Positions 1 to 9,200 of a stretch of 64,000 nucleotides of DNA are shown here, piece after piece (position 1 is the first letter of the stretch; each line of letters opens with the position of its first letter). The position numbers and the translations under genes were made by a program. This DNA is from Bifidobacterium italicum (lineage in GTDB: Bacteria > Actinomycetota > Actinomycetes > Actinomycetales > Bifidobacteriaceae), in NCBI RefSeq assembly GCF_002286915.1, contig NZ_MVOG01000003.1, forward strand, positions 48,362 to 112,361, written 5' to 3'. The notes beneath the pieces are model-generated. The model made no database searches, had not been told where the DNA came from, and worked only from the letters and a program-made list of their open reading frames with translations.

Positions 1-137
1 CCGATGACGCACACGGGGATGCCGTGGGTGTCCGCGTGTTCGATCTCCTCGATGATGCTTGCGCGCGTCGTCGGTTCCATGAAATGATCGATATTGCCAC
101 CTACGCCGATGGTGGTGAGCTCTGCGAATGTAGTCAT
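1..137 (-). CDS. murB: UDP-N-acetylmuramate dehydrogenase (MurB), N-terminal part only
   Basis: Only the first 45 or so codons lie in the window; the gene runs off the left edge. The start ATG is at 135-137. The translation begins MTTFAELTTIGVGG and continues to HGIPVCVI, which matches the N-terminus of MurB, where TTxxVGG opens the FAD-binding domain. MurB reduces UDP-GlcNAc enolpyruvate to UDP-MurNAc in cytoplasmic peptidoglycan precursor synthesis. It is transcribed away from rpmG and the tRNA cluster on the same strand. The identification rests on this short N-terminal signature, so it is good but not certain. Confidence 0.8.
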   Translation of the reverse strand, partial: MTTFAELTTIGVGGNIDHFMEPTTRASIIEEIEHADTHGIPVCVI

Positions 138-273
138 AACTCCCACAGTAACAAAAAACGCCGCAGGCCGGTCGGGTTCAGCTGCCCACAATAATGCGGG
201 CGAGGGGGATGCGCGGACGGCGCCCGCGGGGATCGGAGGCACGGTCCGTACCGACGGCGTCGGCGCAAACGAA

Positions 274-302
274 AGGAGCCCGACCTGTACGGTCGGGCTC
301 CT
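274..302 (-). terminator. Terminator hairpin after rpmG
   Basis: A perfect 12-bp inverted repeat (arms 274-285 and 291-302) with a 5-nt loop lies just downstream of the rpmG stop. On the minus strand it is followed by a short T-rich stretch (CTTTCGTTT). It probably ends the tRNA-rpmG transcript before murB. Confidence 0.75.
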
Positions 303-316
303 GCAAAGATCTATGC

Positions 317-487
317 TCAGCGGGTCTCGCGATGAAGCGTCTGCTTGCCGCAGCGCGGGCAGAACTTCTTCAGTTCGAGACGGTCGGGCGTGTTACGACG
401 GTTCTTGGTCGTGATGTAGTTACGCTCTTTGCACTCGGTGCATGCCAGCGTGATGCCCGGACGAATGTCTGCGCTCTTGCTTGCCAT
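317..487 (-). CDS. rpmG: 50S ribosomal protein L33
   Basis: This 56-residue protein ([19 protein letters not shown]...) is the length expected for bacterial L33, a large-subunit protein near the E site. It carries two CxxC pairs, CTEC and CPRC, so it is the zinc-binding (C+) form. The ribosome binding site AGAGGTG lies a few bases before the ATG. It sits downstream of tRNA-Tyr, tRNA-Thr and tRNA-Met on the same strand, the arrangement commonly seen in actinobacteria, and is probably co-transcribed with them. A strong hairpin follows the stop codon. Confidence 0.95.
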   Translation of the reverse strand: MASKSADIRPGITLACTECKERNYITTKNRRNTPDRLELKKFCPRCGKQTLHRETR

Positions 488-539
488 TTGGTTCACCTCT
501 TGTTGTCGAATATGTGGGCCGGTTTCCCGGCCCTTATAG

Positions 540-613
540 TAGCGAGAAAGAGACTCGAACTCTTGACCTTACGATTATGAGTCGTACGCTCTAGCCAGCT
601 GAGCTATCCCGCC
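540..613 (-). tRNA. tRNA-Met (CAT)
   Basis: The minus strand folds as a complete cloverleaf: acceptor GGCGGGA pairs with TCTCGCT, the anticodon loop is CTCATAA giving CAT, and a GTTCGAGTC T-arm is present. CCA is not encoded. CAT could also be initiator Met or Ile2; the first acceptor pair is G-T, and position beside tRNA-Thr, tRNA-Tyr and rpmG favours elongator Met. Confidence 0.88.
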
Positions 614-617
614 AGAG

Positions 618-689
<72 letters not shown>

Positions 690-690
690 G

Positions 691-772
691 TGGCGGATAG
701 TGGATTCGAACCACTGAAGCACGAAGCGCCTGATTTACAGTCAGGTCCCTTTGACCGCTTGGGAAATCCGCC
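691..772 (-). tRNA. tRNA-Tyr (GTA)
   Basis: This 82-nt class II tRNA has acceptor GGCGGAT/ATCCGCC, discriminator A, anticodon stem CTGA/TCAG with loop CTGTAAA giving GTA, and the long variable arm typical of tRNA-Tyr. It is the first gene of the tRNA-rpmG transcript. Confidence 0.93.
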
Positions 773-1023
773 ATCGTTTTCGGTTGAGGTTCAACCGGCA
801 ACTTGGCTAGTATGCCATGGGAGGGTAACTTTCCGCAAATCTCGGCGTGTCGCGTTGCCGTTCCTCGGTTTTCGCCCATCGGCGCAACAGCCTTCTCGCG
901 TGCGGCCGCCGGCCGCACATAGGGGTCAACAGCAATCCGCCGCCGCTATTCCCGTCTGACGCCGGTCCGCGACCACGGCGCCCCGCCCGCACCCCGTCCC
1001 GGACGCATTCGGTCGTCGGATAC
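773..1023. other. Intergenic spacer upstream of tRNA-Tyr
   Basis: There is no convincing coding region between tRNA-Tyr and the groES terminator. The open frames across it have no ribosome binding site and no recognisable protein. It presumably holds the promoter of the tRNA-rpmG unit. Confidence 0.5.
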
Positions 1024-1065
1024 GCGAAGGCCCCGCGTGTCGGAGATGACACGCGGGGCCTTCGC
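1024..1065. terminator. Long perfect terminator hairpin after groES
   Basis: A perfect 18-bp stem (arms 1024-1041 and 1048-1065) with a 6-nt loop lies 40 bp downstream of the groES stop. There is no clear U-tract, but the position and strength argue for a terminator, possibly active in both directions. Confidence 0.75.
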
Positions 1066-1105
1066 CGTTGCACGGCACGCGCGGATCCGCGCGGCCGCCT
1101 TCGCG

Positions 1106-1399
1106 TCAGGCGAGGATCGCGAGCACGTCGCGCGCGGCCACGATGAGGTAGTCCTCACCCTGATAGTGCACTTCGGTGCCGCCGTACTTCGAGTACAGGA
1201 TCTTGTCGCCGACCTTGACGTCCATCGGGATGCGCTCACCCTTCTCGTCGCGGCGGCCCGGGCCGACGGCGAGGACTTCGCCCTGCTGCGGCTTCTCCTT
1301 GGCGTTGTCCGGGATGAACAGACCCGAAGCGGTCTGCGTCTCGGCCTCGGCCTGCTTGACGATGATCTTGTCTTCCAGTGGAATGAGTGGGAACGACAC
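1106..1399 (-). CDS. groES: Co-chaperonin GroES (Hsp10)
   Basis: GroES forms the seven-membered lid over the GroEL folding chamber in the cytoplasm. The 97-residue product contains the family features: N-terminal [11 protein letters not shown], a mobile loop near [11 protein letters not shown] and C-terminal [20 protein letters not shown]. The GTG start at 1397-1399 is preferred over an upstream ATG because AGAAAGAGGAGG lies 6 bases before it and the length then fits the family. No groEL is adjacent; the neighbours are unrelated, so groES is a single-gene unit here. A CIRCE operator 135 bp upstream indicates HrcA repression and heat-shock induction. Confidence 0.96.
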   Translation of the reverse strand: MSFPLIPLEDKIIVKQAEAETQTASGLFIPDNAKEKPQQGEVLAVGPGRRDEKGERIPMDVKVGDKILYSKYGGTEVHYQGEDYLIVAARDVLAILA

Positions 1400-1534
1400 G
1401 ACGTACCTCCTCTTTCTGCATTGCTGCATGCGAACAATCGTTACGGTTTCGCTCGGGAACGAATACGTCAGGCGGCTGACGATTCACTTGCCGCACCCTT
1501 TCCGTCGCGCTAGTTGTCTATCCTAGCGCGACCG

Positions 1535-1561
1535 GTAGCACTCTGCCAACTCGAGTGCTAA
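1535..1561 (-). promoter_or_regulatory. CIRCE operator (HrcA site) upstream of groES
   Basis: The element reads GTAGCACTC, 9 nt, GAGTGCTAA. The consensus is TTAGCACTC-N9-GAGTGCTAA, so 17 of 18 arm bases match and the spacer is exact. HrcA binds this element and represses groE genes until heat shock. Confidence 0.93.
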
Positions 1562-1590
1562 CGCTGTGAGAGAAAAGGTTGCAGCATAAG

Positions 1591-1619
1591 GAAAACACCG
1601 GCCGCACGCGGGCCGGTGT
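1591..1619 (-). terminator. Terminator after the GlpR-like gene
   Basis: A 9-bp stem (ACACCGGCC with GGCCGGTGT) has its A-run at 1592-1595, giving TTTT after the hairpin on the minus strand. It lies 50 bp downstream of the stop of the membrane protein gene. Confidence 0.7.
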
Positions 1620-1669
1620 CGTCCGGGATGCGGCGCGCCGCGGCAGACGCGATCGCCGCGGCGCGGCGG

Positions 1670-2911
1670 TCAGTTGCCGCGACGCGCGAGAATCGATTCA
1701 AGGCTCGAGCCGAGCGAGTCGCTCGTCTCGTCGGGCGCCTCGACGGCGGCCGTGCGTTCGCTCTCGTGGAACGCGGCGGAGTCGTTGATCGCCGACGGCG
1801 CGGATGCGTCCGCCTTCGGCGTGTCGTTCGATGGCTCCCCGGCGTCCTCGGACGTGGCCGTTTCGACGACGTCCCCCGCATCGGCGTCAGGCGCCTTCGG
1901 TTCGGCCTTCGCGACCTGCTTCGTCGATTTGATCTCGCGGCTTTCGGGCGCCTCCCGCGGATGCTCGACGCCATTGCGCGGCGATCCGAGCGAGAAGGAG
2001 ATCAGGTCCTGGCTGACCGCCATGTCGAAGGCGTCGACCGCGGAAGCCGGCGAGATCTCGGACAGTTCGTTCGTCTCGTCAGGCGGATAGGCGTTCATCT
2101 CCTCGCGGACGACAAGCTGCGCATGCACGGCGTCCTCGGCGGCCACGGCGGTCTCGACGCGTGCGGCGGTCTCCCCCGGCTGCGGCGCGGCCGATTCCTC
2201 CTGCGCCACCTGTTGCGCCGCCTGGCGACGCGCAAGCGCCTGGGCCTGCTCGACGCGTGCCTGATGCAATGCACGGCGGATCTCCCGCTGTTCCATGACG
2301 TCGGTGCGCGTCTCCTCATCCGGCTGCCCCACGGCGTCGGCGTCGGCCGGGGACTGCGCTCCGGCGGCCTCCTCGACCTGACGCCGGACCGCCTTCGGGC
2401 GCATCCGCTGCCTGCGCCGATGCTCCTGCTCCTTAGCGGCGACCTTCGCCTCCCAGGCGCGCGCCTGCTTGGACGCGCGGATGCCGAGCGCGCAGACGAG
2501 CGCGAGCAGCCCCGCCGGGATGAGCGTGTACCACGGGCTGAAGTGCAACACGAAGGCGAGGAGGACGACGACGACGGACGCGGTGAGCAGTGCGCCGGCG
2601 ATCAGTTTGCGGCGATGCGCGGCGGCACGGCGAAGCTTGCGTACATTGGCCACATGCTCGCGGTATTCGCGGTATGCGCCGTGTTCCTTCTGCGTCGCTG
2701 GCATTATCGCCCCTTTCGTCTTCGGCGAATCGACATCGTTGAACGTCGTGCCACTTTGCTCATCCACCAGATGCAGCGAAGTGGAGTACCGGTCCGAACG
2801 ATGCTTCATCACTGTCTTCATGCCGTCGACCGTCTTGCGTGGCAGCCATATCGCCATGATGATTCCGACCATCACCAAGACCACGATCGTGCTTAGTGAT
2901 TCGTAACCCAT
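1670..2911 (-). CDS. Three-helix membrane protein with acidic tail, possible GlpR-like divisome factor
   Basis: The 413-residue product has a transmembrane helix at about 4-23, a basic patch, two further helices at about 103-122 and 127-144, a charged Gln/Arg/Ala-rich region to about 240 and a long acidic, probably disordered tail. It lies 21 bp downstream of a RimJ-type acetyltransferase gene. In actinobacteria this pairing recalls the glp-rimJ-glpR neighbourhood, in which GlpR is the membrane receptor for the divisome protein Glp (MoeA-like). The N-terminal helix followed by a SDRYSTSLHL segment supports that reading, but the homology is inferred from context and topology. No glp/moeA lies in the window. 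A terminator hairpin follows. Confidence 0.6.
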   Translation of the reverse strand: MGYESLSTIVVLVMVGIIMAIWLPRKTVDGMKTVMKHRSDRYSTSLHLVDEQSGTTFNDVDSPKTKGAIMPATQKEHGAYREYREHVANVRKLRRAAAHRRKLIAGALLTASVVVVLLAFVLHFSPWYTLIPAGLLALVCALGIRASKQARAWEAKVAAKEQEHRRRQRMRPKAVRRQVEEAAGAQSPADADAVGQPDEETRTDVMEQREIRRALHQARVEQAQALARRQAAQQVAQEESAAPQPGETAARVETAVAAEDAVHAQLVVREEMNAYPPDETNELSEISPASAVDAFDMAVSQDLISFSLGSPRNGVEHPREAPESREIKSTKQVAKAEPKAPDADAGDVVETATSEDAGEPSNDTPKADASAPSAINDSAAFHESERTAAVEAPDETSDSLGSSLESILARRGN

Positions 2912-2932
2912 AGTTCCTAAGAATAAAAGAAT

Positions 2933-3625
2933 TTAGGACAATGAGGAAACGCGGCCGCCGGGCGTGTCGCCAAGCAGGCGGCGGGTGAATCCGCCGGGAG
3001 CGTCCTCGGCGAGCAGACTGTACGATTCATGATCGCGCCACTGCCCATTGATGTACATATATTTTCGTCGCATGCCCTCATATTGGGCGCCGACCTTCTC
3101 CACGACACGCCGCGAGCGCCCGTTCTGCGGCACGAGGTCGATCTCCACCCGGTGCAGCCGCGGGCCGTCCGGATCGAGCATCGCCCAGTCGGCGAGCATC
3201 GCCACGGCGAGCGGCGTGAATCCCCTGCCGGCGTAATCATGGTCGATCCAATATCCGATGATGCCGCTGCGCATCGCGCCGAGCATGACCGCGCCGAGTG
3301 AGATCTGCCCGACGATGCGGCCGCCGTATTCGACGACGAACACGATCGCCGACCCCGAACGCTCGTCGCGCCGCTGCATCCGTATCCATTGCGGGAACGT
3401 GACCGGCCGACGGCGCTCGGGATCATTCGAATCCCACGGTTCGAGCCATGCCGCGTTGCGTATGCGCACCTGGTCCCATTCGGCCTCGTCGGCCGCCGTC
3501 ATCGTGCGCAGGCGGATCGCCGGCGCGTCCGCCGGGGCGAGCAGCGTCATCGGCGTGCGGAAGGCGTCGGACGTGTCGCGCCGCATCGCGTCGCGCAGGG
3601 TTCGGAATATCGTCACGCCCTCCAT
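2933..3625 (-). CDS. RimJ/RimL-type GNAT N-acetyltransferase
   Basis: This is a 230-residue GNAT-fold enzyme that would transfer acetyl from acetyl-CoA to a protein N-terminus or similar amine. The RimJ/RimL signatures are IRLRTMTAADEAEWDQVR near 37-54, the strand IVGQISLG near 104-111, the acetyl-CoA loop YAGRGFTPLA near 131-140, and LHRVEIDLVPQNGRSRRVVEKVG, in which the asparagine of the family's PxNxxS motif is conserved. The ATG at 3623-3625 is chosen because upstream frame extension is not protein-like; its ribosome binding site is weak. It precedes the GlpR-like gene and is divergent from the cyclo-ligase gene. The substrate is unknown. Confidence 0.85.
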   Translation of the reverse strand: MEGVTIFRTLRDAMRRDTSDAFRTPMTLLAPADAPAIRLRTMTAADEAEWDQVRIRNAAWLEPWDSNDPERRRPVTFPQWIRMQRRDERSGSAIVFVVEYGGRIVGQISLGAVMLGAMRSGIIGYWIDHDYAGRGFTPLAVAMLADWAMLDPDGPRLHRVEIDLVPQNGRSRRVVEKVGAQYEGMRRKYMYINGQWRDHESYSLLAEDAPGGFTRRLLGDTPGGRVSSLS

Positions 3626-3712
3626 TGTCCCACGCGCGACGCGCACGCCGACGCCGCGGCGTCCCATCTCGCGGTACGCGCAACCCGACGGTGACCTCGG
3701 CATGGTAGAACC

Positions 3713-4366
3713 GTGACCATGCCGCACATGAACCAGCCGAAGCCGACGACCGACGAGCGCAAACGCGAGCTCCGCCATGAGCTGCTCCGGCAACGCCGCT
3801 ATATGACGGCGGCCGACTGCGCCGGCGCTGGCGAGCGCTGCGCCGACGCGCTGTTCGCGTTGCCGTTGTTCTCCCGGCCGCGCACAACGCCGCTGACGAT
3901 GGCCTGCCATGTGTCGATGGGCACCGAGATCAGCACATTGCCGATCCTCAACGAGGCCGCGGCGCGGGGCATCCATCTGCTGGTGCCCCGGCTCGGATCG
4001 GGACGGGAGGTCGGATGGTCCCGGCTGACGTCGCCCGAGGAGGTCGCCGGGTTGCGCCACGAGGCCGCCTTCGTCGCCGGACGTACGCCGCATCCCCACG
4101 AGCCCGATGCCGAGACGCTGCCGGCCGCGGCGCTCGCCGACGCCGACGTCATCGTGCTGCCGGCGCTCGCCGTCGACCACGACGGCGACAGGCTCGGACG
4201 TGGAGCGGCGTGGTACGACCATGCGCTCATGTTCGCGCCGGCGGCGTCGCCGCGCATCGCGATATGCTGGGCGAGCGAATTCGTCGACGAGACGCTGCCG
4301 ACGCAACCGCACGACGTGCGGGTCGACGCCGTGCTCACGCCGCGCGGCCTCACGTTCACCCGATGA
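3713..4366 (+). CDS. 5-formyltetrahydrofolate cyclo-ligase
   Basis: This enzyme uses ATP to convert 5-formyl-THF to 5,10-methenyl-THF, recycling a storage folate. The 217-residue protein has the N-terminal basic helix RKRELRHELLRQRR, a strand ACHVSMGTEIST that binds folate, and the C-terminal signature DHDGDRLGRGAAWYDHAL at about 155-172. In that signature the usual GxGGGYYD is GRGAAWYD, a mild departure in the ATP/Mg loop. The GTG start at 3713 is used; ATG codons follow at residues 3 and 6. The gene is divergent from the acetyltransferase gene and upstream of the FmdB gene. Confidence 0.88.
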   Translation: MTMPHMNQPKPTTDERKRELRHELLRQRRYMTAADCAGAGERCADALFALPLFSRPRTTPLTMACHVSMGTEISTLPILNEAAARGIHLLVPRLGSGREVGWSRLTSPEEVAGLRHEAAFVAGRTPHPHEPDAETLPAAALADADVIVLPALAVDHDGDRLGRGAAWYDHALMFAPAASPRIAICWASEFVDETLPTQPHDVRVDAVLTPRGLTFTR

Positions 4367-4523
4367 CCCGCGCGGGGCGATGCGCCCTGCCGTCCGCATC
4401 CCGCCACGTGGACGACCTACGCCTACGGTGGATGGCCGTTCCCGTTCATGCATACATGTGAGTAGTCTCTGGGGATTAGAACGATATGCGCTCGCGCGAA
4501 CGCGTCCACCCGAAAGGAGCATC

Positions 4524-4712
4524 ATGCCCGTCTACCATTACCGTTGCAAGCATTGCGGCCACGACTTCACCGAACACCAATCCTTCGACGACAAGCCGAT
4601 CACCGTCTGCCCCGAATGCGGAGAGCCGACCGTGCACAAGGTGTATTCGGCGGTTCCGATCACCTTCAAGGGCAGCGGCTTCTACCGCACCGACAAGGGC
4701 TCGTCGAAGTAG
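4524..4712 (+). CDS. FmdB-type zinc ribbon protein
   Basis: A 62-residue protein beginning MPVYHYRCKHCGHDF with Cys8-x2-Cys11 and Cys29-x2-Cys32, the four-cysteine zinc ribbon of the FmdB/CxxC_CxxC_SSSS family, followed by the typical FKGSGFYRTD motif and a serine-rich end. The start has AAAGGAGC just before it. The family is regulatory or of unknown function. In actinobacteria it is commonly found between the cyclo-ligase and a SAF-domain gene, as here. Confidence 0.9.
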   Translation: MPVYHYRCKHCGHDFTEHQSFDDKPITVCPECGEPTVHKVYSAVPITFKGSGFYRTDKGSSK

Positions 4713-4764
4713 GTCCTCTTCGAAGCCGCGCTCATCTTATCGCAGCGCGCTCACTATTCGTATT

Positions 4765-4811
4765 CGCAAGGCCACCGTCGCTCCCATGCCATGGAGCACG
4801 GTGGCCTTGCG
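4765..4811. terminator. Inverted repeat downstream of the FmdB gene
   Basis: Outer arms CGCAAGGCCACCGT and ACGGTGGCCTTGCG (14 bp, perfect) enclose a smaller GCTCC/GGAGC stem. It lies 52 bp after the FmdB stop and is a probable terminator; no T-run is evident. Confidence 0.6.
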
Positions 4812-5212
4812 GCGTCTGCCATGACGCCGGCGACGGATAGCCCCGCAAAGATCGCCGTTCGGCCTCGGGCGTAGCGCCGTCCGCGCCTTCCGCGGATGCC
4901 CGCTCCCTCTGCGTCCGTCCTTGGATTCCGCGGCGGCGCCCGTCTTCCATGCCGTTGCGCGAATCCGACGATGGACTGCGGGCACGATGATCCCCGTCGC
5001 CTCCCTCCATCCGCGGCTGCATGGCGGCTCTTGTGGATGGGGGTCCCGTTCATCCACAACCATGTGGATACGATGTGGACTGAGAGCGAACAATCTTCAC
5101 AATCCACAACTCCGCACGGCGTGTCGTCCACATTTGGCCGACGACACACCCTTCCGGTCACATACCCCGCTGCGGCTGGACACCGCCGGAGCTCCGGACG
5201 CATCATGCTGCC
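4812..5212. other. Spacer with a cluster of DnaA-box-like motifs
   Basis: There is no coding signal in this 400-bp spacer. From 5031 to 5134 it holds six TGTGGAT/ATCCACA-type motifs on both strands. The best are TCATCCACA at 5050-5058 and TGTGGATAC at 5064-5072, each one base from TTATCCACA. Their role is unknown. Confidence 0.5.
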
Positions 5213-5980
5213 ATGACGCATATGTTCGACTTCAGTTTCCGTTCCGGCCGCGGCGGCGAGCCACGACCAGGCCGGCCACGCACACCGCGCGGCCGACGTC
5301 TCGACCGCCGCTCCCGCAAGCTGCTCGCGGCCTGCTGTGCCGCGCTCGCCGTGCTGTGCACGCTCGAATGCATCATCACGGCGACGGCGACGCGCAACGT
5401 GCTCACCGCGTCCCATCAGATCCAAGCGGGCGACGCCGTCGTCACCGCCGATTTCACGCCGACGACACTGCCTGCGAGCGACGCGTTGGACGGCGCCGTC
5501 GAACGGCTCGACGACGAGACCGCCTACGCGCTCATCGACATCCGCAAAGGCGACGTGCTGCTGCCGACGATGCTGGGATCCACGCCGGCCGTCGCGCCGG
5601 GGCATACCGTCATCGACGTGCGCCTCGGCGAGCTCAGCCATCCCTTCGCCCCGGGCACGCATGTCAGACTGACCGCAGCGACCGGATGCTCCCCTCCCGC
5701 CGTCGGCGCCGGCGAGGCAGCCGACGAAGCCGAACCGACGGATGCGGACGCACAGCCGAGCCCGGATACGAGCGCGGATGCGAAAGCGTCCGCCGTCGCG
5801 GACGACGTGCAGGCGGACGGCCTGTGCACGGTCAGCGACGACGCGATCGTCATGGGAGCCCCACGCGACGATGCGGCGGCCGACGGGCGTCTGACGCCGG
5901 TCGCGATGAGCGCGGCCGACGCGATGCGCACATTGCAGGCGCAGGCGAACGGACCGGTACTCGCCGTGCGCGCCGATTAG
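5213..5980 (+). CDS. SAF-domain membrane-anchored protein
   Basis: The 255-residue protein has a basic N-terminus, one transmembrane helix at about 37-56 and then a SAF domain at roughly 62-125 (VLTASHQIQAGDAVVTADFTP ... DIRKGDVLLPTML). This fold is shared by CpaB pilus-assembly proteins and antifreeze-like domains. An acidic, Ala/Asp-rich insert occupies about 165-205 and a second structured segment follows. The topology suggests an exported domain that binds glycans or other wall components, but no function is known. The stop TAG overlaps the TAA of the convergent 100-residue gene by two bases. Confidence 0.75.
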   Translation: MTHMFDFSFRSGRGGEPRPGRPRTPRGRRLDRRSRKLLAACCAALAVLCTLECIITATATRNVLTASHQIQAGDAVVTADFTPTTLPASDALDGAVERLDDETAYALIDIRKGDVLLPTMLGSTPAVAPGHTVIDVRLGELSHPFAPGTHVRLTAATGCSPPAVGAGEAADEAEPTDADAQPSPDTSADAKASAVADDVQADGLCTVSDDAIVMGAPRDDAAADGRLTPVAMSAADAMRTLQAQANGPVLAVRAD

Positions 5981-6279
5981 CGGCCGCGCTCCTCGAAGAC
6001 GCCCCAATGCGGCGGCAGCTCCCCGAGGATGCGACGGTCGTCGTCAGCCGCACGCTGCTCGCGTGTGCGCATGTCGCCGGCCTCGAGCTTGACGCCGTCG
6101 GCGTCGAACCGCTCGGTGCCCTTCATGACGACGCGGCGATGGCGGCGCGGCGTACGCCGGTCGGCGCTGTACGCCGGCGCCTGCGCGCCCTCGGCACCGC
6201 CATCGCCGGCATATGCGCCGCCGGCGCCGTGCGCACCCTCGCCTGCGCCGTCGAAGACATGGATGACGGCGTCGCTCAT
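5977..6279 (-). CDS. 100-residue protein, third gene of the FHA/helicase-like operon
   Basis: The start ATG overlaps the stop of the upstream helicase-like gene as ATGA (6276-6279), with GGGAGG nine bases before it, so translation is coupled. The N-terminal half is Gly/Ala-rich and probably flexible. The C-terminal half is charged with a pattern MKGTERFDADGVKL, then REQRAADDDRRILGELPPHWG, which looks like a conserved docking peptide rather than an enzyme. I do not recognise a named family. Coupling to the FHA and helicase-like genes suggests it works with them. Its 3' end overlaps the convergent SAF gene. Confidence 0.75.
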   Translation of the reverse strand: MSDAVIHVFDGAGEGAHGAGGAYAGDGGAEGAQAPAYSADRRTPRRHRRVVMKGTERFDADGVKLEAGDMRTREQRAADDDRRILGELPPHWGVFEERGR

Positions 6280-9200
6280 CGCTGCGCCTCCCGGTACAGC
6301 GCGTCGAGCTGCGCGACGACGCGATCGACCTCCTTGTCCGGGTTGACGAAGGCCGCGACGCTCCAGATCGTCATGACCGACCATCCGAGGCCTTCGGTGT
6401 CCTGCTCGAGGATCCGATGCCGTTCGCGCGTCGACTGGATGCCCATGAACTGGGCGTCGTCGGTGAACACGGCGAGCACATACGGCTTGTCCTTGCGCCC
6501 AACGACCATCGGCAGCCTCGCGCCGCCGTCGTAGCCGTAGTCGATGGCCACGTCGAGACCGCGCTCACGGATGCGCGCGGCCAGATCGGTGAGGAGGACG
6601 TTGTCCGCATCGGGTCTGCCCGCCGGCTCGATCGGCGTCTCGTTGCCGAGCCGCTGCGCCCAGACGAGCAGCGTCTTGAGCATCTTCGGGCCCGCGTGGT
6701 GCAGGCGGTCGTCCTCGAGGTCGTCGGCGCTGAATGCGCTGACGATGTCGATGTTGTGGTCGGCGAGCGCGAGCGCGTCGAGCAGCATCCCCTTGCCGCC
6801 GTCGCTTTCGAGCGCGCCGAACTGCTGCAGCAGGCGGCCGTGCGACGTCTTCGCGTAGCTCATCGACAGGATGACGTCGGTCGCGTGCGCCCCGGCGACG
6901 TCGGTGATGTCGATGATGCGCACGTGCCGCAGGAAGCGCCCCATGATCTCGTTGCGCGTCGCGAGCGCCTTGAGCTCGGCGCCCAGCCGGGTGCGGAAGG
7001 TCGGCGTCATGCACACGACGGTCAGGATGTAGCTCGCCGGCACAGTGGTGAAGGTCTGCGCGCGCCGGGTGATGAGGTTGACGATCTCGTCGATCTCGCC
7101 CTGGCTGCTTTCGACGAGTCCGCTCGCCATGATCGGCACGCCGGTCGCTTCGATCTGGTGGAACATCAGATGCCCCTGCACTCCGTCGCGCGTCACGTCA
7201 TGGCTGACGTTGCCGTAGCCCTGCGCTTCGAGGAAACGGTTGACGCGGGGATCGCGGCGCGTCGGATGCGGCGCGACCGTGACGTGCGGCAGCAGCGAGA
7301 CGAGCGTGCGCACGCTGTCGGAGGTGATCGTCTGCTCATGGGCGAGGACAACGACCTGACGCGCGCGGCACAGGATGTTCAGCAGCAGGATCGACGGCAG
7401 ATGCGCGGCCGCGTCGACGATGACGACGTCGGCGATCGGCGTCGGCTTCGTGACCGAGGCGAGCGTCGCCGGCGTGCTCATGATGACCGGCTTCGCGGCG
7501 GCGAGGATCTCGGGATGGTCATGGTGGATGCGGCTCAGCGAGATGCCGTTCGAACCGGCGAGCACGGTGTGCAGCATGTTCGCCTCCTGCGTGCGCGCGA
7601 ACAGCAGGTCGCACAGGCGGTGCATCGACTCCTGCATGATCATAGGGCCGACCGAGCGCACATGCTCGGTGTCGACCTGCACGAAGCGGTCGGAGGCGTT
7701 CTGCAACGCCGAGCCGTCCTGGTTCGAGATGATCGCCGACGAATGCACGATGTCGTCGAAGACGGTCGTCCACCAAGCGAGGCGCAGCTCGTCGCGCACG
7801 GCGTCGACGGCCACATGGCGCTGGTGCAGGTCGTCGACGAGCGCGCTCAGGCCGGCGGCGTCGAGCTCGCGTTCGAGCGTGGCGCGCTCGGGCAGCGTAT
7901 CGAGCGCCTTGCGGTCGTCGAACAGCGCCTTGAGCCGCTCCTCGACGTCGTTGAAGTCGGTAGTCTGCAGGTCGCCGCCGTCGGGCGTCGTCGCGAGCAC
8001 CGTGTCGAGCGCCGTCATGTTGGAGACAAGCTCGTCCTGCGTCGTGATGATGTCGTCGAGCTTCGGCGGCAGCACCGGCCAGCCGCCGTGCGGCACGAAC
8101 AGACGCCACTGCTCGGCCTGGCGCTGCACGACGCACAGCGCGTCGTGCAGGTTCTCGACCTGCGCGCCGACGCGCAGCAGGCTCCTCGCCTCCTTGATGT
8201 GACGGCGGCGCTCCCAGAAGCCCATCGCCGACCCGTCGGACTTGCGGTCCTGCTTCGGCTTCGTCGCCTCGATCATCAGATCGATGTCGCGTTCGAAGAT
8301 CTCCGGCTGGAACACGTCGAGCACACGCCGCAGGTTCTTGAGCACCGTGACCTGACGTCCCCATTCCTGCGCCGTCGCCGGCACCGAGAAACCGCAGGTC
8401 TTCACGGTGCTCGTCACCTGCTCGCGCGTCGCCGGCAGCAACGTGCGCAGCATCGTCACGACGCGCTGGTAGGCGCCGATCGCCTCGTCCTCGCTGTAGA
8501 GGGAGGCCTTGTACCACGCGGTGTCCTTCGCGTCGATCGAGTATTCGCCGAGCTCGCCGGCGCGCTCGAGTTTGGCGGCCCAGTCATCGAGCGACGGCCC
8601 GATCTTCTGCGCGACCTCCTTCGACAGCCGCACATGCGTCGACGGATGCGTCGGCAGTTCGGCGATGCTCGCGAGGTTCTGGATCGTCTGGTAGGCGGAG
8701 ACGCCCCACGTCTTGTTGACGCCGTGCAGGTCGCCGAGGTAGCGCGTCAGACGCGAGCGCACGCCGACGAGTTCGTCGGCGAGCTGTTCGAAGCGCGACG
8801 TCGCGACGCCCTGCTGGTAGCCGACGGCGCGGATGAGCTGATGGTCGATCGCGGCGTTCGCGTTCGGGTCGGCCACGTCGAGCGCCTGCCCGCTGAGCTC
8901 GTTCGCGCGCATGATCGACAGGAAGCGGCGCTTCTGGTCGGTCACGCACGGCACATACAGCACGGAACGGCCCGCCATGATGCAGCGCGAGGCGATCGCG
9001 GCGGCCTGCTCGGCCGTGTCGGTGTCCTCGGTGCCGTCGACGAACAGCGAATGGCCGGCGGCGACCATGTTCGCCGCGTAGCGGACCGTGTTGTCGACGT
9101 CGCCGACTTCGTATTCGGAATGCGGGTCGCCATCGAAGGGGCTGAAGGGGGGCATCTTCTCGTTGCTCAGCGAACCGCGCGCCTGCGGATAGCCGGCGAG

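Noticed and set aside
5031..5134. Chromosomal replication origin
   Set aside because: No dnaA, dnaN, rpmH or AT-rich unwinding region nearby; boxes are imperfect.
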